Origin: Muribaculaceae bacterium
GTDB taxonomy: Bacteria > Bacteroidota > Bacteroidia > Bacteroidales > Muribaculaceae
Direction: 5' to 3'
Assembly (NCBI GenBank): GCA_009775195.1
Contig: VSPF01000001.1
Location: forward strand, 1 to 64,000
DNA: 64,000 nucleotides
In this document: one piece after another, positions 15,212 through 24,912 of the stretch
How the letters are laid out: each line of letters starts with the position of its first letter
Numbering within the stretch: the first letter of the stretch is position 1
Made by a program: the position numbers and the translations under genes
The notes under the pieces: model-generated
The model's database searches: none
Seen by the model: only the letters and a program-made list of their open reading frames with translations
What the model was told of the DNA's origin: nothing

Positions 15212-15244
15212 CATTTTGAAACATGCAGCATTAGAAAAGAATCA

Positions 15245-16786
15245 ATGTCTACCACAAAGAAAATTCGCACAGCCCTTGTCTCGGTCTACAACAAAGACGG
15301 CATCGGCGACATCGTAAAGAAACTTCACCAACTCGGAGTAGAGCTGCTCTCGACAGGCGGTACACAGACATATATCGAAAGCCTCGGCATCCCCTGCAAG
15401 GCCGTAGAAGACCTCACCGGCTATCCGTCAATCTTAGGAGGCCGCGTAAAAACCCTTCACCCCAAGGTATTCGGCGGCATACTCGCACGCCGCGACAACG
15501 AATCTGACAAAGCAGACTCGGCCAAATACGAAATAGCACCCATCGACCTGGTTATCGTCGACCTCTATCCCTTCGAGGCCACTGTGGCATCGGGAGCAAG
15601 CTTCGACGATATCATCGAAAAAATCGACATAGGCGGCATCTCGCTCATCCGTGGCGCCGCCAAGAATTTCAACGACGTTGTCATCGTCGCTTCCGAGCGT
15701 CAGTTCGGACTACTCGAGGGCATCCTCGACACCCAGGGTGCCGAGACCACTCTCGAGCAGCGCCAGCTCTTCGCCCGCGAGGCTTTCGCCGTATCGTCGG
15801 GCTACGACTCGGCCATCTACAACTGGTTTGCCGGCGTAACGCCCGTAGAGCCGGGTAAGGAATCGGCCCTACGTGTAGCCATCGACGGCGCCAAGGCCCT
15901 CCGCTATGGCGAAAACCCACACCAGGCCGCTGCCTACTACGGCAATTTCGACGCCATCTTCGACCAGCTCCACGGCAAGGAAATCAGCTATAACAACCTG
16001 CTCGACATCGACGCCGCCTGCGCCCTCATCGACGAGTTCGACACCACCACCATGGCCGTGCTCAAGCACAACAACGCCTGCGGCTGCGCCAGCCGTGGCA
16101 CCGTGGCCGAGGCATGGGCCGACGCCCTCGCCGGCGACCCCGTGTCGGCTTTCGGCGGCATCATCATCACCAACAGCAAGGTCGAGGCCGATGCAGCAGC
16201 CGAGATGGGCAAAATCTTCTTCGAGGTCATCATCGCCCCCGACTATAGCGACGACGCCCTCACAATACTCCAGCAGAAGAAAAACCGCATCATCCTTCGC
16301 CGCAAGGCCGTAGTCGCCCCCGGCAAACGTATGCGCACAATACTCGGCGGCATGCTCGTTCAAGACAACGACAGCAAGCTCGAAAGTCCCGAAGAGCTGA
16401 AACTCGTTGCCGGCGACAGCCTTAGCGACCAACAGGTAGCCGACATGCTCTTTGCCAACAAGCTCGTAAAGCACAGCAAGAGCAACGCGATTGTCCTTGC
16501 CCGCAACGGCCAGCTCATCGCCTCGGGCGTGGGTCAGACTTCGCGTGTCGACGCACTCAAACAGGCCATCGAAAAGGCCCACAGCTTCGGCTTCGACCTC
16601 CACGGTGCCACCATGGCATCCGACGCCTTCTTCCCCTTCGGCGACTGCGTGGAAATCGCACACAAGGCCGGTGTCGACAATGTAATCCAGCCCGGCGGCT
16701 CTATCCGCGACAACGAGTCGGTCGACTACTGCCGCGCCAACGGCATGACCATGGTCATGACCGGCTTCCGCCACTTCCGTCACTAA
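15245..16786 (+). CDS. purH: Bifunctional AICAR transformylase/IMP cyclohydrolase
   Basis: PurH carries out the last two steps of IMP synthesis. Start set at MSTTKKIRTALVSVYNKDGI, 513 residues, normal length. The N-terminal IMP cyclohydrolase (MGS-like) domain shows LLSTGGTQTYIE, VEDLTGYPSILGGRVKTLHPKV and SLIRGAAKNF. The C-terminal AICAR transformylase domain has the catalytic pair Lys274-His275 in AVLKHNNACG and ends with IQPGGSIRDNES. It uses 10-formyltetrahydrofolate. mreB follows after 51 nt, so read-through into the rod-shape operon is possible. Confidence 0.96.
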   Translation: MSTTKKIRTALVSVYNKDGIGDIVKKLHQLGVELLSTGGTQTYIESLGIPCKAVEDLTGYPSILGGRVKTLHPKVFGGILARRDNESDKADSAKYEIAPIDLVIVDLYPFEATVASGASFDDIIEKIDIGGISLIRGAAKNFNDVVIVASERQFGLLEGILDTQGAETTLEQRQLFAREAFAVSSGYDSAIYNWFAGVTPVEPGKESALRVAIDGAKALRYGENPHQAAAYYGNFDAIFDQLHGKEISYNNLLDIDAACALIDEFDTTTMAVLKHNNACGCASRGTVAEAWADALAGDPVSAFGGIIITNSKVEADAAAEMGKIFFEVIIAPDYSDDALTILQQKKNRIILRRKAVVAPGKRMRTILGGMLVQDNDSKLESPEELKLVAGDSLSDQQVADMLFANKLVKHSKSNAIVLARNGQLIASGVGQTSRVDALKQAIEKAHSFGFDLHGATMASDAFFPFGDCVEIAHKAGVDNVIQPGGSIRDNESVDYCRANGMTMVMTGFRHFRH

Positions 16787-16837
16787 TCACGACGGGTTAA
16801 AAGCCTCCCCTCTACACACAAGATTAACAGACAAGAA

Positions 16838-17857
16838 ATGAGATTATTCTCTCTTACCAAAGAAATAGCAATCGACCTTGGCACAGCCAATACGATTATA
16901 ATACATAACGACAAAATCGTTATCAACGAGCCGTCAATCGTCGCCCTCGACAACCGCACCGACAAGCTCATCGCCGTAGGCAAGGAAGCCCACCTGATGG
17001 AGGGCAAAGGGCACCCCGGCATACGCACCGTGCGCCCCCTGCGCAAGGGCGTCATCGCCGACTTCAACGCCGCCGAGCTGATGATACGCGGCCTCATCAA
17101 GAAGGCCAGCACCAAGAACAACTGGTTCTCGCCGTCGCTGCGCATGGTCGTGGGCATACCCTCGGGCTCGTCGGAAGTCGAAGTACGCGCCGTGCGCGAC
17201 TCGTCGGAACATGCCGACGGTCGCGACGTCTACATGATTCACGAGCCTATGGCCGCAGCCCTCGGCATCGGCCTCGACGTAGAGGCCCCCGAAGGCAACA
17301 TGATTGTCGACATAGGCGGCGGCACGACCGAAATCGCCGTAATATCGCTCGGCGGTATCGTCAGCAACAAGAGCATACAGGTTGCCGGCGACGACCTTAC
17401 CGACGACATCCTCAACCACATGCGCCGCGCCCACAATATCAAGGTAGGCGTGCGCACGGCCGAACAAATCAAGATGCACGTGGGCTCGGCCCTTACCGAG
17501 CTCGAAAATCCGCCCGAGGACTATGTGGTACACGGCCCCAACCTTATGACCGCGCTGCCCCTCGAGGTGCCCGTAAGCTATCAGGAAATCTGCCACTGCA
17601 TCGAAAAGACCATATCGAAAATCGAGGCAGCCGTGCTCAGTGCCCTCGAGCAGACACCGCCCGAACTTTACGCCGACATCGTGCGCAACGGTATCTACCT
17701 TGCCGGCGGCGGCGCATTGCTGCGCGGTCTCGACAAACGTCTGATTGACAAAATCGGCATACAGTTCCACATAGCCGAAGACCCACTGCTCTGCGTGGCC
17801 AAAGGCACAGGCGTGGCCCTGAAGAATTATCAGAACTTCTCATTCCTGATTAGGTAA
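16838..17857 (+). CDS. mreB: Rod shape-determining protein MreB
   Basis: The bacterial actin that directs side-wall peptidoglycan synthesis. 339 residues, usual length. Actin-fold nucleotide loops: IDLGTANTIIIH (phosphate 1), MIVDIGGGTTEIAVISLGG (phosphate 2) and IYLAGGGALLRGLD (adenosine). The EPMAAALGIGLDV helix is also clear. It is the first gene of mreB-mreC-mreD-mrdA-rodA, all closely spaced on the plus strand. Confidence 0.97.
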   Translation: MRLFSLTKEIAIDLGTANTIIIHNDKIVINEPSIVALDNRTDKLIAVGKEAHLMEGKGHPGIRTVRPLRKGVIADFNAAELMIRGLIKKASTKNNWFSPSLRMVVGIPSGSSEVEVRAVRDSSEHADGRDVYMIHEPMAAALGIGLDVEAPEGNMIVDIGGGTTEIAVISLGGIVSNKSIQVAGDDLTDDILNHMRRAHNIKVGVRTAEQIKMHVGSALTELENPPEDYVVHGPNLMTALPLEVPVSYQEICHCIEKTISKIEAAVLSALEQTPPELYADIVRNGIYLAGGGALLRGLDKRLIDKIGIQFHIAEDPLLCVAKGTGVALKNYQNFSFLIR

Positions 17858-17875
17858 AAGAGAGGGGGCAGGCAC

Positions 17876-18745
17876 GTGAACGAACTTGTCGCCTTTCTTA
17901 TCCGTCACAGCAAGTGGTTTGTCTTCACCTTCCTGGTGGTGATAAGCTGCATGCTGCTTTTTCGTGACGACCCCTACCGCCAGCACCTCTACCTGACCTC
18001 GGCCGGACGCCTTGCATCGACAGCCTACAAGAGTGCCAACAATGTGACCTCGTATTTCAACCTCCACGACATCAACGACGACCTCAACCGCCGCAATGCC
18101 GAACTTCAGACCGAGATTGTGCGCCTGCAGCAGCGCATCGACCTGATGACAGAGCAGGGATACAAGGACACCATGACCGTAGACTCGGGCGTGCCACACT
18201 TCGAGTTTATTGTCGCCCACGTGATTAACAACAGCGTTGCGCACCCCTACAACTACATCACTATCAACAAAGGCAGCAACGACGGCATCAAGCCAGAGCT
18301 TGGCGTGGTAGACCGCAACGGCGTTGTCGGCATCGTGAGCAACGTAGGGCCGTCGAGTGCGCGAGTAATATCGCTTCTCAACCCGCACTTCCGCCTGTCG
18401 TGCAAGCTCAAGCGCACCGACTACTTCGGTTCGCTTGTGTGGGACGGCAACAGCCCCGACGAGGCCATGCTCGAAGAGTTGCCCAGGCATACCGTCTTCG
18501 CTGCCGGCGACACTATTGTCACCAGCGGTTACTCGGCGGTATTCCCGGCCGGTCTGCCTGTCGGAGTAGTGATTGACGACGATACCGACCACAATCAGAA
18601 CTTCTTTACCCTGCGGGTCAAGCTGCTCACCGACTTCACCACCCTGAGCAACGTACAGGTCGTGGTCAACAACCATGCCGACGAACTGCGCGCTCTTACC
18701 GCCGGAGAAGAAAACGACTCGAAGAAGAACCCCTTCGGCACCTAA
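17876..18745 (+). CDS. mreC: Rod shape-determining protein MreC
   Basis: A bitopic inner-membrane scaffold that links MreB to PBP2. It starts at GTG (17876), 18 nt after mreB; no nearer ATG fits. 289 residues: a signal anchor at about 12-30, a coiled coil at about 60-95 (LNRRNAELQTEIVRLQQRIDLM), then the beta-barrel pair domain with HVINNSVAHPYNYITINKGSNDGI and GVVGIVSNVGPSSARVISLL. It lies between mreB and mreD. Confidence 0.93.
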   Translation: MNELVAFLIRHSKWFVFTFLVVISCMLLFRDDPYRQHLYLTSAGRLASTAYKSANNVTSYFNLHDINDDLNRRNAELQTEIVRLQQRIDLMTEQGYKDTMTVDSGVPHFEFIVAHVINNSVAHPYNYITINKGSNDGIKPELGVVDRNGVVGIVSNVGPSSARVISLLNPHFRLSCKLKRTDYFGSLVWDGNSPDEAMLEELPRHTVFAAGDTIVTSGYSAVFPAGLPVGVVIDDDTDHNQNFFTLRVKLLTDFTTLSNVQVVVNNHADELRALTAGEENDSKKNPFGT

Positions 18746-18760
18746 GCCAGCGACACGACT

Positions 18761-19276
18761 ATGACAAAGTTTGCAATAAAATATGCACTGCTGTTCCTAT
18801 TGCTTGTGCCGGCACAGGCGATAGTGTTCAACCACCTCATATTGTTCGACGTGGCCGTGCCGGTGGTGTTTATCTACCTCATAGTGATGCTGCCTGTCAC
18901 CATAGGCACCAACCTGTCGACCTTTCTCGGTTTCCTTGCCGGCCTGAATGTCGACATGTTTTGCGACACTCCCGGAGTCAACGCCCTATGCGCCACCACG
19001 CTGGCATTTGCCCGCAAACCGGTCTTCCATCTCTACGTGTCGATGGACGACGACCTCGCCGGCCGTTCGCCCTCGTCGCGCACGATGGGACACGCTGCCT
19101 TTATGAAATTCCTTGTCACCATGACCACCATCTATTGCGCCATGGTCTTTACCGTCGAGGCATTCCAGTTTTTCAACTTCCGCCTGCTCCTGCTGCGCAT
19201 AGTGGCCTCTACAGCCTATACATTTATCCTCCTCTACGCTGTCGACTGCCTCAGCCTCCGTTCGCGCGAGGCATAG
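18761..19276 (+). CDS. mreD: Rod shape-determining protein MreD
   Basis: A small polytopic inner-membrane protein of the elongasome: 171 residues with about five hydrophobic segments (YALLFLLLVPAQAIVFNHLILF, VPVVFIYLIVMLPVTIG, and others). FLGFLAGLNVDMFCDTPGVNAL is the most MreD-like stretch. The call rests on hydrophobicity and on its place between mreC and mrdA. A charged loop (DDDLAGRSPSSRTMG) sits near the middle. Confidence 0.88.
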   Translation: MTKFAIKYALLFLLLVPAQAIVFNHLILFDVAVPVVFIYLIVMLPVTIGTNLSTFLGFLAGLNVDMFCDTPGVNALCATTLAFARKPVFHLYVSMDDDLAGRSPSSRTMGHAAFMKFLVTMTTIYCAMVFTVEAFQFFNFRLLLLRIVASTAYTFILLYAVDCLSLRSREA

Positions 19277-19307
19277 TGGTCAGCGAGGCACAACACCCAG
19301 CCTCCAC

Positions 19308-21167
19308 GTGAGAAAAAACTATAATTTAGAGAAACGCAAATATGTCATCGGCGGTTTCATACTGCTGATAGGCTTGATATACCTGGTCCGTCTGTTCGAC
19401 CTGCAAATCAACGACGAGAAATACAAAGAGTCGGCCGACTCTAACGCCTTTCTTAAAAAGACGGTCTACCCCTCGCGAGGCCTCATCTATGACCGCAACG
19501 GCGAACTGGTGGTATTCAACCAGCCGGCCTACGACGTGATGATGATACCGCGCGACGTGCAGCCCTTCGACACTGTCGACTTCTGCCAGACTATCAACAT
19601 CACGCCCGAGCAGTTCCGCAAGCGCATGACCGACATGAAAGACAAGCGCCTCAACCCGGGCTACTCGTCGTACACACCGCAGCGACTGATTTCGCAACTC
19701 TCGGTCGAAGATTACGGACGCCTGCAAGAAAAGCTCTACCGCTTCCCGGGCTTCTTTATCCAGAAACGCATACTGCGCCAATACAAGACCCCGACGGCGG
19801 CCAACGTACTCGGCAACATCCGCGAGGTCAACCGCGACGACATAGAGCGCGACCCCTATTACTCGCCCGGCGACTACACCGGTGACCTCGGCATCGAGAA
19901 GAGCTACGAGCCGTATCTTCGCGGTGTAAAGGGCGTAGAAATCCTCATGCGCGACGCGCGCGGGCGAATACAGGGCCGCTACGAGGACGGTGCCAACGAC
20001 GTAGAGCCAATCTCGGGCCGCGACCTCAGGCTCAGCCTCGACATAAAGCTGCAGCAATATGCCGAGTCGCTCATGGTGGGTAAACGCGGTGCCGTGGTGG
20101 CCATCGAACCGGCCACGGGCGAAATCCTGTGCATGGTGTCGATGCCCAACTACGACCCAACACTGCTCGTCGGCCGTCAGCGTGGCGAGAACTATAAGAA
20201 ACTCGTGCAAGACCAGTCGTGGCCGCTCTTCGACCGCGCCCTGATGGGCGCATACCCTCCCGGCTCGACTTTCAAACCCACCCAGGGCCTGATATTCCTG
20301 CAAGAGGGCATCATCGACCTGCACACCACCTACCCCTGCCACGGCGGCTATATCAACGGCGGCCTGCGTGTCGACTGTCACTCCCACCCGTCGCCGCTGC
20401 CGCTAATACCGGCCCTCGGCACATCGTGCAACGCATGCTTCTGCTGGGTTTTCAAGGCCATGATTGACCGTCGCAGCAAATACGGCTCGTCGGCAAAGGC
20501 ATTCGAAGTATGGAAAAACCACCTCGTATCGATGGGCTACGGCTACAAGCTCGGCGTAGACCTGCCCGGCGAAAGCCGAGGCTATATCCCTAATGCCAAA
20601 GTCTACGACAAATATTACAGTGAAGGACACTGGAGCGCCAACACCATCATATCGGTTTCTATCGGCCAGGGCGAAATACTCGCCACGCCGCTACAGATTG
20701 CCAATCTCGGGGCCACCATCGCCAACCGGGGCTACTTCATAACGCCGCACGTCGTAAAAGGCATACAAGACACCGTGATAGACGAAAAGCTGCTCGAGAA
20801 GCGTTATCCGACCGTCGAGGCCCACTACTACAACGCGGTGGCCGACGGCATGCGCACAGCCGTTACAGGTGGCACCTGCCGCCGCGCCGCCATACCCGGC
20901 ATCGAGGTCTGCGGCAAGACAGGCACGGCCCAGAACCCCCACGGCAAAGACCACTCGGCCTTTATGGGCTTCGCGCCATATAAAGACCCCAAGATTGCAG
21001 TGGCAGTCTATGTCGAGGGCGGCGGCTGGGGCGCGACATTCGGCGTGCCCATCGGCAGCCTCGTGATGGAAAAATACCTCACCGGCACCATCGCCCCCGA
21101 ACGCCGGTATATGGAAGAACAAATGCTAAATATGACACTCTACTATGCCGCTCCCAAGAAGAAATGA
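19308..21167 (+). CDS. mrdA: Penicillin-binding protein 2 (elongasome transpeptidase)
   Basis: Class B PBP that cross-links peptidoglycan during elongation, with RodA as the polymerase. It starts at GTG; no ATG is available before the membrane anchor (about residues 12-31). A pedestal domain (YPSRGLIYDRNGE...) precedes the transpeptidase domain with Ser320 and Lys323 in PPGSTFKP, the SCN motif at 373 (GTSCNACF), and K537-T-G in CGKTGTAQNP. 619 residues. Its last 23 nt overlap the start of rodA. Confidence 0.95.
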   Translation: MRKNYNLEKRKYVIGGFILLIGLIYLVRLFDLQINDEKYKESADSNAFLKKTVYPSRGLIYDRNGELVVFNQPAYDVMMIPRDVQPFDTVDFCQTINITPEQFRKRMTDMKDKRLNPGYSSYTPQRLISQLSVEDYGRLQEKLYRFPGFFIQKRILRQYKTPTAANVLGNIREVNRDDIERDPYYSPGDYTGDLGIEKSYEPYLRGVKGVEILMRDARGRIQGRYEDGANDVEPISGRDLRLSLDIKLQQYAESLMVGKRGAVVAIEPATGEILCMVSMPNYDPTLLVGRQRGENYKKLVQDQSWPLFDRALMGAYPPGSTFKPTQGLIFLQEGIIDLHTTYPCHGGYINGGLRVDCHSHPSPLPLIPALGTSCNACFCWVFKAMIDRRSKYGSSAKAFEVWKNHLVSMGYGYKLGVDLPGESRGYIPNAKVYDKYYSEGHWSANTIISVSIGQGEILATPLQIANLGATIANRGYFITPHVVKGIQDTVIDEKLLEKRYPTVEAHYYNAVADGMRTAVTGGTCRRAAIPGIEVCGKTGTAQNPHGKDHSAFMGFAPYKDPKIAVAVYVEGGGWGATFGVPIGSLVMEKYLTGTIAPERRYMEEQMLNMTLYYAAPKKK

Positions 21168-22614
21168 CCCGTCATCGACTTTCCGCCACCTCGACTGGCC
21201 CACGGTCATCATATACCTGATTATGGTTTTTGCCGGCATGGTGAGCATTTATGCCGCCTGCTACAACTTCGACAACGCCTCGATGTTTGCCGACACCGAG
21301 TTCTCGGGCAAACAGTTGCGCTGGATTGGCCTGTCAGTAGGCCTCGGCCTTGTCATACTGCTCATCGACGCACGCATGTACGAGACCTATGCCTTCCCCA
21401 TCTATGTGGCACTGATGGTGCTATTGGCGGTCACGCCGTTTTTAGCCGAAGACACAAAGGGCTCGTATTCGTGGATAAAATTCGGCGGCATGAGCCTGCA
21501 ACCGGCCGAATTTGCCAAATTCGCCACTGCGCTGGCCCTGGCGAAACTATTTAGCGGCTACCATTTCGACCTCAATGCCAAGTGGACAAACTACGTCAAG
21601 GCCATAACTATCATAGTTGTGCCCATAGTGCTAATCTTGCTCCAGAATGAAACCGGCTCGGCACTGACATTCATGGCCCTCTTCTTCGTCCTCTACCGCG
21701 AGGGCATGAGCGGCCTCGTGCTGTTTGCAGCCTTGTTTGCCGTGGTAATCTTCGTGGTAGGCATCAAGTTTACCGAGACTATGATTATGGGTATGCCGGC
21801 AGGCCAGTTCTATGTGCTGTTGATGATTATGATTGTCATGATAGGCATGACGGTGGCATACTCGCGCCGCTACGAAGTGGGGCGCAACCTGCTCGTCTGG
21901 TTTGCCGGTATCGGCCTGGTCGAGTTTATACTCACGCTCTGCGGCATTGCCGTGCCCGGCCTCATTGTCAACATTTCGGCAATAGGCATAGCATGTGTCT
22001 ACATCGTTGTCGAGGCTGTGACGCTGCGCCGCCCCAGGCTCTACGTATCAGTCGCCACTGCCGTATTGTCAATCGCCTTCCTATTTTCGGTCGGCGCGGC
22101 CTTCGACCACCTGCAGCCGCACCAGAAACTGCGCATACAGGTAGCCCTCGGCATAGTCGAAGACCTCCGCTCGGCCGGCTACAATGTCAACCAGTCTAAA
22201 ATCGCAATTGGCTCGGGCGGCTTCTTCGGCAAAGGATTTCTCAACGGCACCCAGACCAAGCTGAAATACGTGCCCGAGCAGCATACCGACTTTATCTTCT
22301 GCACCATTGGCGAGGAAGAGGGCTTCGTGGGCACGATGATAGTGACCCTGCTCTTCTTAGGGCTAATCTTGCGAGTCATCTCTATCGGCGAACGACAGCC
22401 CACGACCTTCGGCCGAGTCTATGCCTACTGCGTGGCCTCGTATTTCATATTCCATTTCTGCATCAATATCGGCATGGTCATAGGGCTGTGCCCCGTCATA
22501 GGCATACCGCTGCCGTTCTTCAGCTACGGCGGCTCGTCGCTATGGGGTTTTACAATCCTGCTCTTTATACTGCTCAAAATCGACGCTTCGCGCAAGAACT
22601 ATCTCTCCTACTAA
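21145..22614 (+). CDS. rodA: Rod shape-determining peptidoglycan polymerase RodA
   Basis: SEDS-family glycosyltransferase, 489 residues with about ten or more membrane segments, longer than the E. coli enzyme as is usual in Bacteroidota. SEDS signatures: GSYSWIKFGGMSLQPAEFAK, LLQNETGSALTFMALFFVLYREG, the catalytic-loop region EQHTDFIFCTIGEEEGFVG, and a C-terminal PLPFFSYGGSSLWGF. The start overlaps mrdA by 23 nt. The stop codon directly abuts the stop of the convergent tamL, with no base between. Confidence 0.94.
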   Translation: MPLPRRNDPSSTFRHLDWPTVIIYLIMVFAGMVSIYAACYNFDNASMFADTEFSGKQLRWIGLSVGLGLVILLIDARMYETYAFPIYVALMVLLAVTPFLAEDTKGSYSWIKFGGMSLQPAEFAKFATALALAKLFSGYHFDLNAKWTNYVKAITIIVVPIVLILLQNETGSALTFMALFFVLYREGMSGLVLFAALFAVVIFVVGIKFTETMIMGMPAGQFYVLLMIMIVMIGMTVAYSRRYEVGRNLLVWFAGIGLVEFILTLCGIAVPGLIVNISAIGIACVYIVVEAVTLRRPRLYVSVATAVLSIAFLFSVGAAFDHLQPHQKLRIQVALGIVEDLRSAGYNVNQSKIAIGSGGFFGKGFLNGTQTKLKYVPEQHTDFIFCTIGEEEGFVGTMIVTLLFLGLILRVISIGERQPTTFGRVYAYCVASYFIFHFCINIGMVIGLCPVIGIPLPFFSYGGSSLWGFTILLFILLKIDASRKNYLSY

Positions 22615-24912
22615 TCAGAACGGATAGCCTATGGCGAGGTGGAACGCCAGCGATTTGCCAAACGACTTCATGTTGTAGTAGCCGCTCTTGCCGGTGTCAT
22701 AAGGCGCGTGGATGCCTATGCCGAGGTCGCCACGGATTACAAGCATACTGATGTCGAAGCGCAGGCCCACGCCCGTACCCAGGGCGAGGTCGCGGAAAAA
22801 GGTCTTGCCGCGCAAGGTGCCACCGGGCCGCATAGGGTCGTCTTTGAGCAGCCACACATTGCCCGTATCCACAAACAAGGCTCCATGAAGGGGGCCGAAA
22901 ATCGGGAAACGGTATTCGACATTAGCCTCGAACTTAAATGTACCCGTGCGGTCGAAATAATCTTCGGGTTGCCCCGGAGGTGCCTTGTAGCTGCCCGGAC
23001 CGATTGAGCGCACCGTGAAGGCGCGGATAGAGTTGGCACCCCCGACATAGAACTGCTCGGAATATGGCACCTGCGTACTGTTGCCGTATGCATGGGCGGC
23101 ACCCACGGCGACGCGGCTTACAAGCCAGTTGTCACCCCCGAGGCGGCGCCCCCACACAAGCTGGGTCTGACCCTTGACAAACTGCGAGAACGGTGTGCCG
23201 AACAAGTCCTTGCGGCCATTTTTGCCACAAGCCCTGTAAATCGCCCAAAAAACATTGCCGGCCTCCTGGACTGTAAATTGCCAGTTGAGCGTGTTGTCGC
23301 GGCCAAAAGCACGGTCATAGACATAGGTATAGGCCATCTGGGGTATAAACTGGCTCATGAAACTCTGGGCCACGGCAGGGTTGGCGGCCATGATTGAATC
23401 GAAGTCATGGGTCGTATGCATCAGATTTGTATATGTCAGTTTGAAGAGTGTCAGGGTGTTTGACACATAGCGTCGCAGGCGCCAGTCATAGTTGACAGAG
23501 GCATTGAACTGCGCCATCTTGAAATAGTGTGGCCTGTTGAGCAGGTCGGCATTTAGCTGGAAGCGCGTCCAGTTGAGATTGTAGCGGCTGCGCGGTATAA
23601 ATTTCGGAGCTAAGAGCCGAGGGAAGGCAAGCGACCCGGTAAGACCGACCTCGTAGGAGTTGAATATGCTGCGGCGCCCATGACCGGTCTGCCACTCGTA
23701 TGTGCCGGTAAGCTTGACCGACAACTGTTCGCCGCCGCCAAATATATTTTTATTGGTCACACCGAATGTAAGGCCCGGGCCGATATAGCTGTTCGACTTC
23801 GACGAGGCATTTACCTCGAGCGAGGTTTCGAGCGGTGCGTCGAAGGTGGCGAAGACATCTACATTAAGCTTGCGTGCAGCCAAATCGTTGGTGTCGGGAT
23901 ATGCCTCTATGTTGATGGTGTTGAATATGCCGAGCCGTGCGAGGTTAGCCTGCGTGCGGTCCATGTTCCTTACCGAGAAGCGTCGTCCGGGACGGAAGGT
24001 GACATTCTCGTCAATCAGCTTTCGCCGCAGCCTCGAAGGCATCATCTGGATAAGCGTGGCGCGCTTCATCTCTACGGTATCGGGGGAGCCACCGCCCTGG
24101 TTACGGGCGATATGCACAGTCACCTTGCCGGTGGTATAGGGATTGAGGGCAAACTTGGGAGTGTTCGACGCAAGCATCATCTTAAGCTCGATTTCGCCCG
24201 GATTGGCTATACTGTCGGCAAGATACTCTATGAACTCCGGCCTGAAGAAATAATAACCACGGTTACGGAGCGAGTTGGTAATACGGGTCCGGGCAACCGA
24301 CAGCGAGTCGGTCGAGTAGCGCGGACGCACAGCAGTGAGGTATGAGTCCTTGCGCGCAAGCGAATCGATAAGCGCGCCGAGCGCCGTAGTGTCGGGCAAA
24401 AGCCTTATATTGCGTATAGGATATCCCGGGCCGGGCACAACGTCGTAGTGTATTTTCGCCTTCTTACGGTTCTTGCCCTGCACGAGGCTATATGTGGCCG
24501 TGCCACGGAAATAGCCGTTGTTGTCAAGGATTTGCTCTATCATGTGTGTGCGCACCTCGGGACGGACATCAGACACCAACACCGGCTCCTCGACCAGCTT
24601 CTCATAGAGCCAGTGCCGGAACCCGCTTTTCGGATTTGGCCAATTGTTGTAGACCCACAGCCCCAGGGGGAAAGGATAACGCCAGCCGACCAATTTCCAA
24701 TAGTTGTTGGGGGCCACGTCGACAGCCGACTTTATCGACGAAGCCATTGCTGCCGGCACCTTCATACTGTCGGAGGGCGCAATCGTGATGCCCTTGACAC
24801 CGGTATAGAGGATTTCGTCGTCGGGAATACGGCGTGTGGTCGAACACGAAGCCGCCATGAGCACCGCCATGACGGCGGTGTAAACTAACAGATATTTTTC
24901 AATGCGTTTCAT
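22615..24912 (-). CDS. tamL: TamL-like lipoprotein: BamA/TamA-family outer-membrane barrel
   Basis: An Omp85-superfamily protein with a lipoprotein signal (LMAASC, lipidated Cys23). 765 residues: a periplasmic POTRA-like region (about 130-400, including GYFRGTATYSLVQG and VVPGPGYPIRNIRLLP), then a C-terminal 16-strand barrel with the family segment YVGGANSIRAFTVRSIGPGSY and ending in LAFHLAIGYPF. Paired with TamB, such proteins serve outer-membrane assembly or lipid transport. The start overlaps the end of tamB by 14 nt, so the pair is one unit. Confidence 0.88.
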   Translation of the reverse strand: MKRIEKYLLVYTAVMAVLMAASCSTTRRIPDDEILYTGVKGITIAPSDSMKVPAAMASSIKSAVDVAPNNYWKLVGWRYPFPLGLWVYNNWPNPKSGFRHWLYEKLVEEPVLVSDVRPEVRTHMIEQILDNNGYFRGTATYSLVQGKNRKKAKIHYDVVPGPGYPIRNIRLLPDTTALGALIDSLARKDSYLTAVRPRYSTDSLSVARTRITNSLRNRGYYFFRPEFIEYLADSIANPGEIELKMMLASNTPKFALNPYTTGKVTVHIARNQGGGSPDTVEMKRATLIQMMPSRLRRKLIDENVTFRPGRRFSVRNMDRTQANLARLGIFNTINIEAYPDTNDLAARKLNVDVFATFDAPLETSLEVNASSKSNSYIGPGLTFGVTNKNIFGGGEQLSVKLTGTYEWQTGHGRRSIFNSYEVGLTGSLAFPRLLAPKFIPRSRYNLNWTRFQLNADLLNRPHYFKMAQFNASVNYDWRLRRYVSNTLTLFKLTYTNLMHTTHDFDSIMAANPAVAQSFMSQFIPQMAYTYVYDRAFGRDNTLNWQFTVQEAGNVFWAIYRACGKNGRKDLFGTPFSQFVKGQTQLVWGRRLGGDNWLVSRVAVGAAHAYGNSTQVPYSEQFYVGGANSIRAFTVRSIGPGSYKAPPGQPEDYFDRTGTFKFEANVEYRFPIFGPLHGALFVDTGNVWLLKDDPMRPGGTLRGKTFFRDLALGTGVGLRFDISMLVIRGDLGIGIHAPYDTGKSGYYNMKSFGKSLAFHLAIGYPF

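Noticed and set aside
15869..16783. 304-codon open frame antisense to purH
   Set aside because: A shadow of the GNC-rich coding strand; low-complexity A/V/G/D composition and no motif.
16934..17770. 278-codon open frame antisense to mreB
   Set aside because: The plus strand encodes an intact MreB with all actin motifs; the antisense product has shadow-type composition.
19326..20387. 353-codon open frame antisense to mrdA
   Set aside because: mrdA is complete, with all three penicillin-binding motifs, so the opposite frame is incidental.
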